A stretch of DNA of 64,000 bases. Source: a virus. The notes under the pieces were generated by a model. It made no database searches, was not told the origin of the DNA, and saw nothing but the letters and a program-made list of their open reading frames with translations. The stretch's first letter is position 1. Each line of letters begins with the position of its first letter. Of the stretch, positions 10,375 through 18,308 are shown one piece after another. Where the stretch lies: IMG/VR virus record IMGVR_UViG_3300023174_000121, positions 1-64,000 of that record. The stretch is one strand, 5' to 3'. A program made the position numbers and the translations under genes.

Positions 10375-10947
10375 TCAAGAGGGTAAAGGTAATGTCTTAG
10401 CTAATTCAATTCCTGAGTCGATAGAAGTTGGTGTAACTGATTTACTAGAGTCGCTAATAGTTACTGTTTTCCCAGTTATTGTAATGGAGTTTCCAGAAAT
10501 TGTCAAGTTCGAATTCGCAGTTATATTTAGATTACCATTATTGAGAATTTCAATCTTAGTTCCGTTGACATTTAAAACTACTGAATCTTTTTCTGTTACT
10601 GTTTCAAAGTTTCTAGTCAGATCTGGAGTGACTCCAAAATACTCTGATGCAGCTTGCGGTATACCTGGAATGTATCCAAGAATCGCTGGCTCTTGTGCTG
10701 CTAATGCATCAAGAAAAAATCCAAACACCCATTCTCCAACTCTTGGTGTACCATATAGATTTGGGGTGTTTAATGGATGAATTGCAAGTGCCCATGGCAA
10801 GTCTTCTGTTGGAACAGCATTCTCTTTAATTGCTGGATGATATCCAAAACATCTAACTTTGCATCGACCAAGAGTCAAAGGATCATCAATATCTTCAACT
10901 ACTCCGATCCACCAAATGAATCCGTCATGCCCAAGAAAATTTCTCAT
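10375..10947 (-). CDS. gp5: Baseplate hub protein gp5-like: OB-fold and spike, no lysozyme domain
   Basis: 190 residues. The N-terminal ~95 residues (GFIWWIGVVEDIDDPLTLGR, RCFGYHP, GTPRVGEWVFGFF) form the gp5/VgrG-type OB domain that sits on the gp27-like hub. The C-terminal ~70 residues alternate short hydrophobic strands (LNITANSNLTISGNSITITG) as in the triple-stranded beta spike. T4 gp5 (575 residues) has a lysozyme between the two, which is missing here. The stop of the upstream 78-residue gene overlaps the ATG. Peptidoglycan digestion at entry must come from another protein. Confidence 0.85.
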   Translation of the reverse strand: MRNFLGHDGFIWWIGVVEDIDDPLTLGRCKVRCFGYHPAIKENAVPTEDLPWALAIHPLNTPNLYGTPRVGEWVFGFFLDALAAQEPAILGYIPGIPQAASEYFGVTPDLTRNFETVTEKDSVVLNVNGTKIEILNNGNLNITANSNLTISGNSITITGKTVTISDSSKSVTPTSIDSGIELAKTLPLPS

Positions 10948-11183
10948 TAATGACCCATATGTTTGAAGTATTGAATTTCACGTTCTTGTTGTGCAACCCA
11001 TTCATCAGAAGGCTTTCCTTCACCTTTATAATATCTTAAAGGTCTTCCAGTTTTCTTAGAAACTAAAGCCCATCTACCATCCACTTGTTGTAGTGTTTCA
11101 AATAGTTCTGGTCCGTAGACTTGCTCTTCCCATTCTTCATTTGAAAGAGTAGTTCCTTTAATCATGTCTTTGTAGCGTTTCAT
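10947..11183 (-). CDS. Small conserved phage protein of unknown function
   Basis: 78 residues. The C-terminal half (RWALVSKKTGRPLRYYKG, EWVAQQEREIQYFKH) is a motif that recurs at the ends of many small phage proteins and some structural proteins, reading roughly WALVSKK.xxxxLxYYxGxGxPSxEWVxxxExRVxxFK. The start overlaps the kinase gene stop by four bases and the stop overlaps the gp5 start, so it is embedded in the baseplate operon. No function is assigned. Confidence 0.75.
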   Translation of the reverse strand: MKRYKDMIKGTTLSNEEWEEQVYGPELFETLQQVDGRWALVSKKTGRPLRYYKGEGKPSDEWVAQQEREIQYFKHMGH

Positions 11184-12139
11184 AACTTATCCAATTCTGA
11201 TGTATCAACAGCTCCTTCTGGAGTGTTGTCTTTGATCCATGTAAGAAGCTGCTTTTTGATTTCAATTTCTTTCTTTGCTGGCTTGCCTGGATCTTTTAAA
11301 GTCAAGTATTTAAAATCTTTGACAACAATATTTCCATGCACATCTTTGTATGGCTTATTAGTCTTAGGATCAATAACGACAATTGTATTTTCAGGATTAT
11401 TTAGAATGACATAAACACCACCTTGAACTTCTTTAGGCATCGAATGCGTGACTAAACCATAGACTGTTTGTGCAGCACCTTTGTGTGTTGCAAGAAGAAC
11501 ATCATCTGGAACTACTCTTGCTCTTGATTTGTTGTTCTTGATTGCAATCTGATAGTTTGTCAAAACCCAAGTAACATGAATGTCTTTTTCTTGGTACCCA
11601 GCAGCAAATAGTTTTGGTAGAACATCAGTCATATCTGTAACATCTTTGAAAGTGCTATCAAAGATAATATTTGGAAGTGTTCCTTTTTCCGCACCATCTA
11701 GCATCAAGTCTAAAGTTTTATCTTTAACACCAGTTGCACGAACTAACACATGAAGAATATACACATGAGTTGGTGTCTTTAAATTAAGATCCGACATACC
11801 GAGACCTTTCTCGGTCAATTCTCTATCAATAATTGCTCTATCTTTATCTGAGATTTTATCGCCATATTTCGCTAACAAATCTTTAGTTGTAAACTTTTGA
11901 AGAGAATCGAGTTTTTGAAATGCGAGTTTCATTTCATCAACATCGCGAACTTTGAAATCACTTCCTGGCATAAAGTTCTTAATTGCGAATCCTTTACCAG
12001 ATCCAGCACCTCCAGCAAGAAACACTATTTGACCATATTTCTTTCCGTTGTTATAAAGAATCTGTTTCTCGCAAAGTTCATTTGCATGAAAGTCTTTCAT
12101 TAAAACAAATTCTGAAAAAGATAATTTTACTGAATTCAT
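11180..12139 (-). CDS. P-loop kinase, zeta-toxin-like fold
   Basis: 319 residues with a clear Walker A GGAGSGKG at 43-50 after a hydrophobic strand, an acidic LMLDGAEKG / IIFDSTFKD region in the middle and an Arg-rich NNKSRARVVPDDVL segment near 205-218 that resembles the lid of zeta-toxin and PNK-like kinases. Family members phosphorylate small substrates (UDP-GlcNAc, nucleotides or polynucleotide ends); the substrate here cannot be told. It lies inside the baseplate operon, overlapping the hub gene by four bases. A packaged or late-acting kinase is possible but speculative. Confidence 0.75.
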   Translation of the reverse strand: MNSVKLSFSEFVLMKDFHANELCEKQILYNNGKKYGQIVFLAGGAGSGKGFAIKNFMPGSDFKVRDVDEMKLAFQKLDSLQKFTTKDLLAKYGDKISDKDRAIIDRELTEKGLGMSDLNLKTPTHVYILHVLVRATGVKDKTLDLMLDGAEKGTLPNIIFDSTFKDVTDMTDVLPKLFAAGYQEKDIHVTWVLTNYQIAIKNNKSRARVVPDDVLLATHKGAAQTVYGLVTHSMPKEVQGGVYVILNNPENTIVVIDPKTNKPYKDVHGNIVVKDFKYLTLKDPGKPAKKEIEIKKQLLTWIKDNTPEGAVDTSELDKL

Positions 12140-13653
12140 GATGGTATCCTATTGTTTCTCCAGTTGTCTACTATGGATGTGTTATCTAAATCTGCCTTCT
12201 TTTTAACATCGCCAATACTTGTTCTAATTGTTGCAATATCTAGCGAAAAATCAATTTCAGCTCCAGCTACGGTCTTATTGTGATCTATTGGTGATGATGC
12301 TCTACTTAATGTCAAACCTTTAACATATTCTCCTGGGCGAATTCTATGATCAACTGTAGTGACCAAATACTTTCCAGACTCTAATCGATTTGGAATTAAA
12401 TTTGAATTCGTAGGATTAGATAATCTTTCAGACTGACTTGGAGAATATAGATTGACAATATTTCCTATACCGATATTGTTAGTCCCGCCTTGTATTTCTA
12501 CGTCAATCTTAAATAAAGTTTTTGAAATTTGACCAACAATGTTGTCAGGTAACCAACTGCTTCTACTTGCGGTGTCATTGATAGATGAAGCAATTAATTT
12601 TCTTCCGGGGATTTCATTCTTAGCGTCATTATATACATTAAAAATATTATAATCATCAATCAATTTATAAGGATTGAAATCGTTAGTTACTGTGTCTTCT
12701 GTTGCATATCCAAACTTCTTTGTCGAATGAGTTCTTGAGATTGGATCTATAGTTGTCATTGTCGTATTATAGAATCCAAGAAGCATTGCTTGAACATGAT
12801 TAAAATTAGAATCTCTTTGTAACATAGGAGTTCTAATGATTGCTCCAGATTCAAGCCATAAATCTAATTTTTGATTAAAGTAAATTGTTTCTATTTTGCT
12901 CTTATTTGCTTCGTATATTAAAGACTCTATGCTTCCGAAGTAATGTGAAGCTGTGAATGGTTTGTTATCTGGATATGTTCCTGTGACTGGAACTAGTCTT
13001 TCAAAGAAAACAAAAAACTTGTCTTTTTTACATGCACGATTGCAAAGAAACTCCATTGCTTTGTGTGGCATCAATCCAGTTGAAATGAATGGCTTAGTTA
13101 GAGTTAGATTTGGATCATCTATAACTAAATCATTTACTGACATCTCTGAGTAAATTAACTTAGCAGCTTCTTTATATGAAATATTCTTATAACTTTTAAA
13201 TAGAGATTTCTTTAAAGAGTTTACATGTGATCTGGAAACAAATTGCAAATCAAATGTAGAACCTAGTGTTACTGGATCAACTGCGGATTCACTAATTCTA
13301 TGTACGATTAAATCTTCTCTCCAAATAATAATATCATTTGTTTGTGGTTTTGTAATCTTAATATTGATCTGTTCGCCGCCTTTGATTCGAAACGTTTCTA
13401 AAAATCCAACAGAATCAATGATAGTAATTGTTCCAGAAATACATGATGCAAAAATATCTTCATGAATCGAAATGTTTGAGTATTGACCAGCAAGTGTGAT
13501 TCTTTCTCCACTTCGAACTACAATACTTACGTCTGCAACGTTTACAGTACCACCAGCAATAGTTGCAGTGGTATTTCTAATATCTGTTAAACGATATTCA
13601 CCTTCCTGATCAATGTCAGTATAAGCATTAAATAGTTCTTGATTAGTTGTCAT
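12136..13653 (-). CDS. Probable baseplate hub protein (gp27-like)
   Basis: 505 residues with a beta-rich N-terminus (DVSIVVRSGERITLAGQYSN, DIFASCISGTITIIDSVG) followed by FLETFRIKGGEQINI, then a mixed domain and a beta-rich end (GNIVNLYSPSQ, KYLVTTVDHRIRPGEYVKG). This layout, with a terminal motif like VDHRIxxGxYxxxLxLxR, is that of the gp27/gpD hub superfamily. It is transcribed just before gp5, its expected partner, and just after gp53. Assignment is by architecture and position; a structure prediction would settle it. Confidence 0.6.
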   Translation of the reverse strand: MTTNQELFNAYTDIDQEGEYRLTDIRNTTATIAGGTVNVADVSIVVRSGERITLAGQYSNISIHEDIFASCISGTITIIDSVGFLETFRIKGGEQINIKITKPQTNDIIIWREDLIVHRISESAVDPVTLGSTFDLQFVSRSHVNSLKKSLFKSYKNISYKEAAKLIYSEMSVNDLVIDDPNLTLTKPFISTGLMPHKAMEFLCNRACKKDKFFVFFERLVPVTGTYPDNKPFTASHYFGSIESLIYEANKSKIETIYFNQKLDLWLESGAIIRTPMLQRDSNFNHVQAMLLGFYNTTMTTIDPISRTHSTKKFGYATEDTVTNDFNPYKLIDDYNIFNVYNDAKNEIPGRKLIASSINDTASRSSWLPDNIVGQISKTLFKIDVEIQGGTNNIGIGNIVNLYSPSQSERLSNPTNSNLIPNRLESGKYLVTTVDHRIRPGEYVKGLTLSRASSPIDHNKTVAGAEIDFSLDIATIRTSIGDVKKKADLDNTSIVDNWRNNRIPS

Positions 13654-14180
13654 AGAACTGGCTTAGATATGATTGATTTTAAACTCATGTCTACCGCATT
13701 AATCATGTCGCGTTTGACTAGTTTTATTTTAGATTTATTGATGTTTCTACGAAATTCATATTCGTATTGAGTCTCCGACTTTCTTTGACTAGTTGGTAAA
13801 CTTTGCCAAGTTGTTTGATCGATTATATCGTTATTTAAATTATAATAATATTGAACTGTACTGATAGCTGTTGCTACACTTCCATATTTTTCTTCAATAT
13901 AAGAATTCAATGTCTGAGTGTTTTTGGGCCAATCGTCGTAGATATTGTAAATTTCATTGACTAGTAAAACGATCCAGTCATACATTGGAGTTCCGTATGC
14001 TTTAAACGAAACATAATCTGGACGTTCGCCATCTTTTACAACGTAAGGATTAAAAGAGATTCCACGATATGTCTTAAAGAAATCTTTTATTTTTATTGAA
14101 GTTGTAATGTCGATTGCTTTGATGTAATCAACATTGTCAACTTTATAAGCAACTTTTGGATAGAATTGAAATATGCTCAT
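13650..14180 (-). CDS. gp53: Baseplate wedge protein gp53
   Basis: 176 residues (T4 gp53 has 196). It shows the gp53 pattern: an N-terminal DITTSIKIKDFFKTYRG, then KDGERPDYVSFKAYGTPMYDW and WIVLLVNEIYNIYDDWP (about residues 50-86), and a terminal IKLVKRDMI element. gp53 contains the LysM-like segment that ties neighbouring wedges together. The gene overlaps the hub gene by four bases. Confidence 0.85.
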   Translation of the reverse strand: MSIFQFYPKVAYKVDNVDYIKAIDITTSIKIKDFFKTYRGISFNPYVVKDGERPDYVSFKAYGTPMYDWIVLLVNEIYNIYDDWPKNTQTLNSYIEEKYGSVATAISTVQYYYNLNNDIIDQTTWQSLPTSQRKSETQYEYEFRRNINKSKIKLVKRDMINAVDMSLKSIISKPVL

Positions 14181-14183
14181 AGT

Positions 14184-15203
14184 TTATAAGATTGTATTTC
14201 GACTATCTACAGCTATTGAAGTTGTAGTAAGGAGTCTGGTTTCTTTTAATCCAATATTTAAACTAACATCTGTTGGAAAATATTCGTTCGTGTTTGAGTC
14301 GAAGAATGTCATCTTATTTCCAGATCCATAGTCTACAGAAACAGATTCTATAACACATAATCCAGATTCAAATAGAGTAACTAATTCTGATTGATAACTA
14401 TACAACATCAATTGAAATCTACACATATCTGGATAATCAAATAATTTGCTTTGTCCACTTCCAGCGATTAATGCGTCAAATTCAGCTCCAGAGTATGTTG
14501 TATCAGCAACTGCTCCTGCACCCGATTCATAATCGCTTCCACTTAATCCCAATCCACTATTTGATAATGCCAATGATTGGTCATAACTATTTCCATCTTG
14601 TGCTAGTGATGGATCATCAGAATCTATAGCAGGACCTGTCCGAGGAGAAGATGCTAATCTAAATGTTTGTATAATATCTCGCATTGCTTGCGCTTCTACT
14701 AAACTAGTAGGTTTCATTGAAAATGGCAATGTAAATTGTCTAAACGTTGGTCCAGAATAAATCAACTGCTGAAAGTTGTTGAATACTTTTCTTTGCAAGT
14801 ATTCAAAGTTTGCTTTTCCAGATTGTCCAGCAGAAGCAAACGCACCAGCAGCAGAACCAACAGAGTTCATTATTTGTTTTTGTAATGCCTCATAGAATCC
14901 ACCACCCATTCTTTTAATAACTCCAAGAGCTGTATCATCTGTTGCTCCTGCTCCAGGACTTCCAAAAATGTTTGCTGTCGCGTTCCATGGATTGGATAAT
15001 CCAGATTGAAACGTGCCCCCCATTTTAATATAAATAATTGGAGCATTGATAAGATCATCGCCCAATGTATCTGCAAATTGAAATCTAACAACAGGAATTA
15101 CAAACTCTGAGCCAGCGTAATCTGTTCCAAAATTCAATTGGCTAGCTGATGGATAACTCCATCCTCCGCCATTAACAGTTACTGTATCTAGTTGTGTAGC
15201 CAT
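14184..15203 (-). CDS. gp48: Baseplate tail-tube junction/cap protein (gp48-like)
   Basis: 339 residues (T4 gp48 has 364). The second half contains FRQFTLPFSMKPTSLVEAQAMRDIIQTFR (read here in two parts around residues 155-185), MCRFQLMLY near 265, and an ending with ESVSVDYGSGNKMTFFDS and PTDVSLNIGLKETRLLT, as in gp48/gp54 tube-initiation proteins. It is the first gene of the minus baseplate operon, with an AGG-type ribosome site and a CATAAATA box 25 bases upstream. Confidence 0.8.
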   Translation of the reverse strand: MATQLDTVTVNGGGWSYPSASQLNFGTDYAGSEFVIPVVRFQFADTLGDDLINAPIIYIKMGGTFQSGLSNPWNATANIFGSPGAGATDDTALGVIKRMGGGFYEALQKQIMNSVGSAAGAFASAGQSGKANFEYLQRKVFNNFQQLIYSGPTFRQFTLPFSMKPTSLVEAQAMRDIIQTFRLASSPRTGPAIDSDDPSLAQDGNSYDQSLALSNSGLGLSGSDYESGAGAVADTTYSGAEFDALIAGSGQSKLFDYPDMCRFQLMLYSYQSELVTLFESGLCVIESVSVDYGSGNKMTFFDSNTNEYFPTDVSLNIGLKETRLLTTTSIAVDSRNTIL

Positions 15204-15227
15204 TTTTTTCCTATCTAAATTATATTC

Positions 15228-15235
15228 TATTTATG
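15228..15235 (-). promoter_or_regulatory. T4-late-type promoter box CATAAATA for the baseplate operon
   Basis: Minus-strand octamer CATAAATA (seven of eight matches to TATAAATA) about 25 bases before the gp48-like ATG, in the 29-base gap between divergent structural operons. It is well placed to start the long minus-strand baseplate transcript. Confidence 0.55.
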
Positions 15236-15676
15236 TCATACAAAGGTAAATTTAAACCACAAAACTATCAAAAGTATAAAGGTGATCCGACTAAGATTAT
15301 TTATCGAAGCCTTTTAGAGCGTAGATTCATGGTATATTGTGACACTAATGCTTCAATACTTGAATGGTCTTCAGAAGAAGTTGTCGTTCCTTATGTTTCT
15401 CCAGTTGACAATAGATATCATAGATACTTTGTTGATTTTTGGATGAGATATAGAGATAGAGATGGGAATCTAAAATCTGTTCTTATTGAAATAAAACCAG
15501 CGATTCAAACACAACCACCAAAAAGAAAAGACACTCCTACTGGTAGACCCACTAGAAGATTTCTAAATGAAGTAAAGACTTGGGGTGTGAATCAAGCAAA
15601 ATGGGAAGCTGCAACCGAATACGCTAAAGATAGAAATTGGGAATTTAGAATAATTACCGATAAAGATTTAAGATAA
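15233..15676 (+). CDS. gp4: Head completion protein gp4
   Basis: 147 residues, almost identical in length to T4 gp4 (150). Diagnostic blocks are MSYKGKFKPQNYQKYKGD at the start, IIYRSLLERRFMVYCD, ILEWSSEEVVVPY, RYHRYFVDFWMRY, and VLIEIKPAIQTQPP. The E-VD-EIK arrangement (E30, D76, E94, K96 approximately) is the PD-(D/E)XK-like nuclease core proposed for gp4, which trims or guards the packaged DNA end at the head-neck joint. First gene of the plus structural operon. Confidence 0.93.
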   Translation: MSYKGKFKPQNYQKYKGDPTKIIYRSLLERRFMVYCDTNASILEWSSEEVVVPYVSPVDNRYHRYFVDFWMRYRDRDGNLKSVLIEIKPAIQTQPPKRKDTPTGRPTRRFLNEVKTWGVNQAKWEAATEYAKDRNWEFRIITDKDLR

Positions 15677-15685
15677 ATAGAATAT

Positions 15686-16285
15686 ATGGATATATTCGAC
15701 AAAATTATACAGCAAGGGTTAGCTAAGGGAATCGTGCCTGCAAAAAGCAAGGCTGCGAGAACTTGGTATAGAAACTCTGTTAAAAATTTAGCGTCAAATA
15801 TTCCGGCTTCGCAAATGGAGAGATTGACAAATCCAACAAGAAAAGTTGGAACAATGGAAATTGGTTATATGTACGCTTTTGCTTATGATCCAAAGATGAA
15901 AAAAGAATTGCCGTACTATGACACATTTCCATTAATCTTTCCTGTGAAGTTTGAGTCAGATGGATTCTTGGGTATTAACTTTCACTATTTGCCCCTAATG
16001 CTTAGGGCTAAATTGATGGATGCTTTGTATTCTACTTTGACAAATAAGAATTATGATGCTACGACAAGAGTTAAGATTTCGTATTCAATTTTACAATCAG
16101 CTTCGAAGTATAGATATTATAAGCCTACACTTAAAAAGTATTTGAGAACTCATGTCAGATCACAGTTTTTAGAGATAAACGTAAACGAATGGGATATTGC
16201 ATTGTTTCTTCCAACAGAATCATTTAGAAAAGCTGACACAAGAAGAGTGCATGAAGATTCTATTAGAAAAATATCGAGAGCATAA
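15686..16285 (+). CDS. Conserved T4-like virion protein next to gp4
   Basis: 199 residues. An N-terminal helix with WYRNSVKNLA, then GYMYAFAYDPKMKKELPYYD, FPLIFPVKFESDGFLGINFH, YLPLMLRAKLMDALY and a basic stretch KYRYYKPTLKKYLRTHVRSQ. This arrangement is strongly conserved beside gp4 in aquatic T4-like phages, where it is annotated as a structural protein or sometimes as a gp2-like DNA end protector. Position beside gp4 favours a head-completion or DNA-end role, but I do not see convincing similarity to T4 gp2. Confidence 0.75.
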   Translation: MDIFDKIIQQGLAKGIVPAKSKAARTWYRNSVKNLASNIPASQMERLTNPTRKVGTMEIGYMYAFAYDPKMKKELPYYDTFPLIFPVKFESDGFLGINFHYLPLMLRAKLMDALYSTLTNKNYDATTRVKISYSILQSASKYRYYKPTLKKYLRTHVRSQFLEINVNEWDIALFLPTESFRKADTRRVHEDSIRKISRA

Positions 16286-16909
16286 ATGGCAACTACAATA
16301 AATGGATTCTTTAATATATCCGCATTTAAGAATGCAGTAGGAGCATCAGTTCGTCCAAACTATTTTATTGCTGAATTGGGTGGATACGAACTAAAGTCAT
16401 TTGCTTTAGGCGCATATAAAATTAATGAAACATTTAGTTTTAGATGTGAAAAAGCAGAATTTCCTGGAAAAACACTTTCAACAAATGATGACGTTGGTGG
16501 TGGAGGAACAACATTAAAACTTCCATATGATGTAACGTATGGTGACATTCAATTGAGTATCATATGCTCTGAAGATAAAAAAGAAAGAATGTTCTTTGAC
16601 AATTGGATTGATAACATAATTAATCCAGCAGGATATGATGTTGCATTAAAAGATTCTGCTGGAAGATTCACTTCAGTTACATCAATCAATCCAGGACTTG
16701 TTCAATATTATGAAGACTATGCAAAAGGAGTAACACTTTCAGTTAAACAATTAAATGCAAAAGCTGAAGTAGTTATGAACTTTGTAATGCATGACATTTA
16801 TCCAATTGCAATTTCTCCTATGAATGCTTCTTGGGATGAAACTAATTCTTATCAACGTTTCTCTGTTACACTCAACTATCGCTATTATACACTACCTTTA
16901 GTGCTTTAA
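16286..16909 (+). CDS. Tail-tube-like protein (gp19/gp54-type fold)
   Basis: 207 residues, beginning directly at the end of the previous gene. Features of the gp19 tube family: an early RPNYFIAELGG strand, FSFRCEKAEFPGKTL (about 50-64), and the ending HDIYPIAISPMNASWDE followed by YQRFSVTLNYRYY. The major tube gene gp19 normally sits beside the sheath gene, which is outside this window, so this may be a minor tube-initiator or hub tube paralogue. Confidence 0.75.
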   Translation: MATTINGFFNISAFKNAVGASVRPNYFIAELGGYELKSFALGAYKINETFSFRCEKAEFPGKTLSTNDDVGGGGTTLKLPYDVTYGDIQLSIICSEDKKERMFFDNWIDNIINPAGYDVALKDSAGRFTSVTSINPGLVQYYEDYAKGVTLSVKQLNAKAEVVMNFVMHDIYPIAISPMNASWDETNSYQRFSVTLNYRYYTLPLVL

Positions 16910-16933
16910 ATTATTTCTTTTTTGGAGATTATT

Positions 16934-17680
16934 ATGCCTTTACCGAAAATTAATTCGCCTATCTTTGAATTGACTTTGCCGTCAACAAAACAAACCGTCA
17001 AGTATAGACCTTTTCTAGTAAAAGAACAAAAGATTCTTTTGATGGCTATGGAATCAAACGATCAAAATGCAAGTTTAGTTGCAATCAAACAAATCATCAA
17101 CAATTGTTCGATCGATAAAGTTGATGTAGAGAAGATGCCAACATTTGATTTGGAATATTTCTTCATCAATCTACGAGCAAAGTCTATTGGCGAAAGTGTA
17201 GAATTGCGTATGCGTCATCGTACTGGATACAATGATGAAGGTGCAGAATGTGATCACACTACACTTGTAAATATCAATCTAACGGAGATTGAAGTGGATC
17301 AAGAAATTGGTCACACAGACAATATTGTCATTGACGAAGAGAATCAAGTTGGAATCAAAATGAAATATCCAACACTTGATGCTGCAAGTCTAAAGCATCT
17401 AAGCAAAAAATCAAAGAATCAAATGGATGCCGCAATGGAGTCTATTGTAAATTGTATTGAATACATTTATGATAAAGAAGAAATTTACAAGACTGAAGAC
17501 ATTACAAGAAATGAATTGATTGAGTTCATTGACAATCTTTCACAAGAACAGTTCATGAAAATCAATAACTTCTTCACTTCAATGCCTAAAGTCAAAAAAG
17601 AAATTGAATGGAAATGTGGTGGTTGCGGTTCACACGATAAAGTCACACTAGAAGGAATGTCAAATTTTTTCGTATTGTGA
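16934..17680 (+). CDS. gp26: Baseplate hub assembly protein gp26 (T4_baseplate family)
   Basis: 248 residues. The start is placed at the ATG at 16934, which has GGAG six bases upstream, and not at the in-frame TTG at 16922. The N-terminus PLPKINSPIFELTLPSTKQT followed by KYRPFLVKEQKILLMAMES is the typical opening of this family. The C-terminus has a CGGCGSHDKVTLEG element that resembles a zinc-knuckle or rubredoxin-like turn. In T4, gp26 acts in assembly of the central hub. Confidence 0.8.
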   Translation: MPLPKINSPIFELTLPSTKQTVKYRPFLVKEQKILLMAMESNDQNASLVAIKQIINNCSIDKVDVEKMPTFDLEYFFINLRAKSIGESVELRMRHRTGYNDEGAECDHTTLVNINLTEIEVDQEIGHTDNIVIDEENQVGIKMKYPTLDAASLKHLSKKSKNQMDAAMESIVNCIEYIYDKEEIYKTEDITRNELIEFIDNLSQEQFMKINNFFTSMPKVKKEIEWKCGGCGSHDKVTLEGMSNFFVL

Positions 17681-17871
17681 TGGGCAATGATAATTTAGCA
17701 AATTATTATAAAACTAATTTTGCTCTTATTCAGCATCATAAATACAGTTTAGAAGTGCTGGAAGAAATGATTCCTTTTGAACGTGATTTATATTTAATGT
17801 TATTGGCTCAGCACATTGAAGAACAAAATAACAAGATAGAAGCACAAAATCAACAGGCGAGGAATCGATGA
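17680..17871 (+). CDS. Small baseplate hub assembly protein (gp51/gp28-like)
   Basis: 63 residues, start ATG overlapping the gp26 stop as TGATG. The core NFALIQHHKYSLEVLEEMIP then FERDLYLMLLAQHIEEQN is a well-conserved pattern in T4-like phages immediately after gp26 and before the tape measure. It resembles the conserved end of T4 gp51, the hub assembly catalyst, but is far shorter. A chaperone-like role in hub assembly is inferred. Confidence 0.6.
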   Translation: MGNDNLANYYKTNFALIQHHKYSLEVLEEMIPFERDLYLMLLAQHIEEQNNKIEAQNQQARNR

Positions 17872-18308
17872 CAACTAAGCACCACCATAAAAAAGAAGAC
17901 TGGATGAATAGCAAATGGCGCCCAATGATGGGATGGTCATACATGGTAACTTGTATTGCTGATTTTATTATTTTTCCAATTTTATGGTCGGTTCTTCAAG
18001 CAATTCAACATGGTAATGTTTCAAGTCAATGGAATCCAATCACTCTTCAAGGCGCAGGATTGTATCATCTAGCAATGGGTGCAGTACTTGGAGTTGCTGC
18101 TTGGAGTCGTGGACAAGAAAAGATTGCTGGTGCTAGTACATTTCCAACAACTATTGGTTCCCCATCGCCAATTCAACAGCAAACTACTTTTAGTTCAGAA
18201 AAAATCACAGACACAGTAACTCCAGTCAATGATGTTAAACCATCAAGACCAGTAGTTAAAAAGCCTACGATTAATTCGAATCCCGATTCTGTTTTGGATA
18301 GAGGCTAA
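17868..18308 (+). CDS. Holin-like membrane protein (3TM gene-transfer-agent holin type)
   Basis: 146 residues, overlapping the previous gene by four bases. After a His/Lys-rich N-terminus come WRPMMGWSYMVTCIADFIIF and a second hydrophobic segment GLYHLAMGAVLGVAAW ending in SRGQEKI. The WRP(M)xGW... and GxxGVAAWSRGxEK pattern is that of the small family called 3TM holins. The last ~55 residues are a flexible Pro/Ser/Thr-rich tail. It sits upstream of the tape measure, so it could also have a tail-associated membrane role during entry. Confidence 0.7.
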   Translation: MTTKHHHKKEDWMNSKWRPMMGWSYMVTCIADFIIFPILWSVLQAIQHGNVSSQWNPITLQGAGLYHLAMGAVLGVAAWSRGQEKIAGASTFPTTIGSPSPIQQQTTFSSEKITDTVTPVNDVKPSRPVVKKPTINSNPDSVLDRG

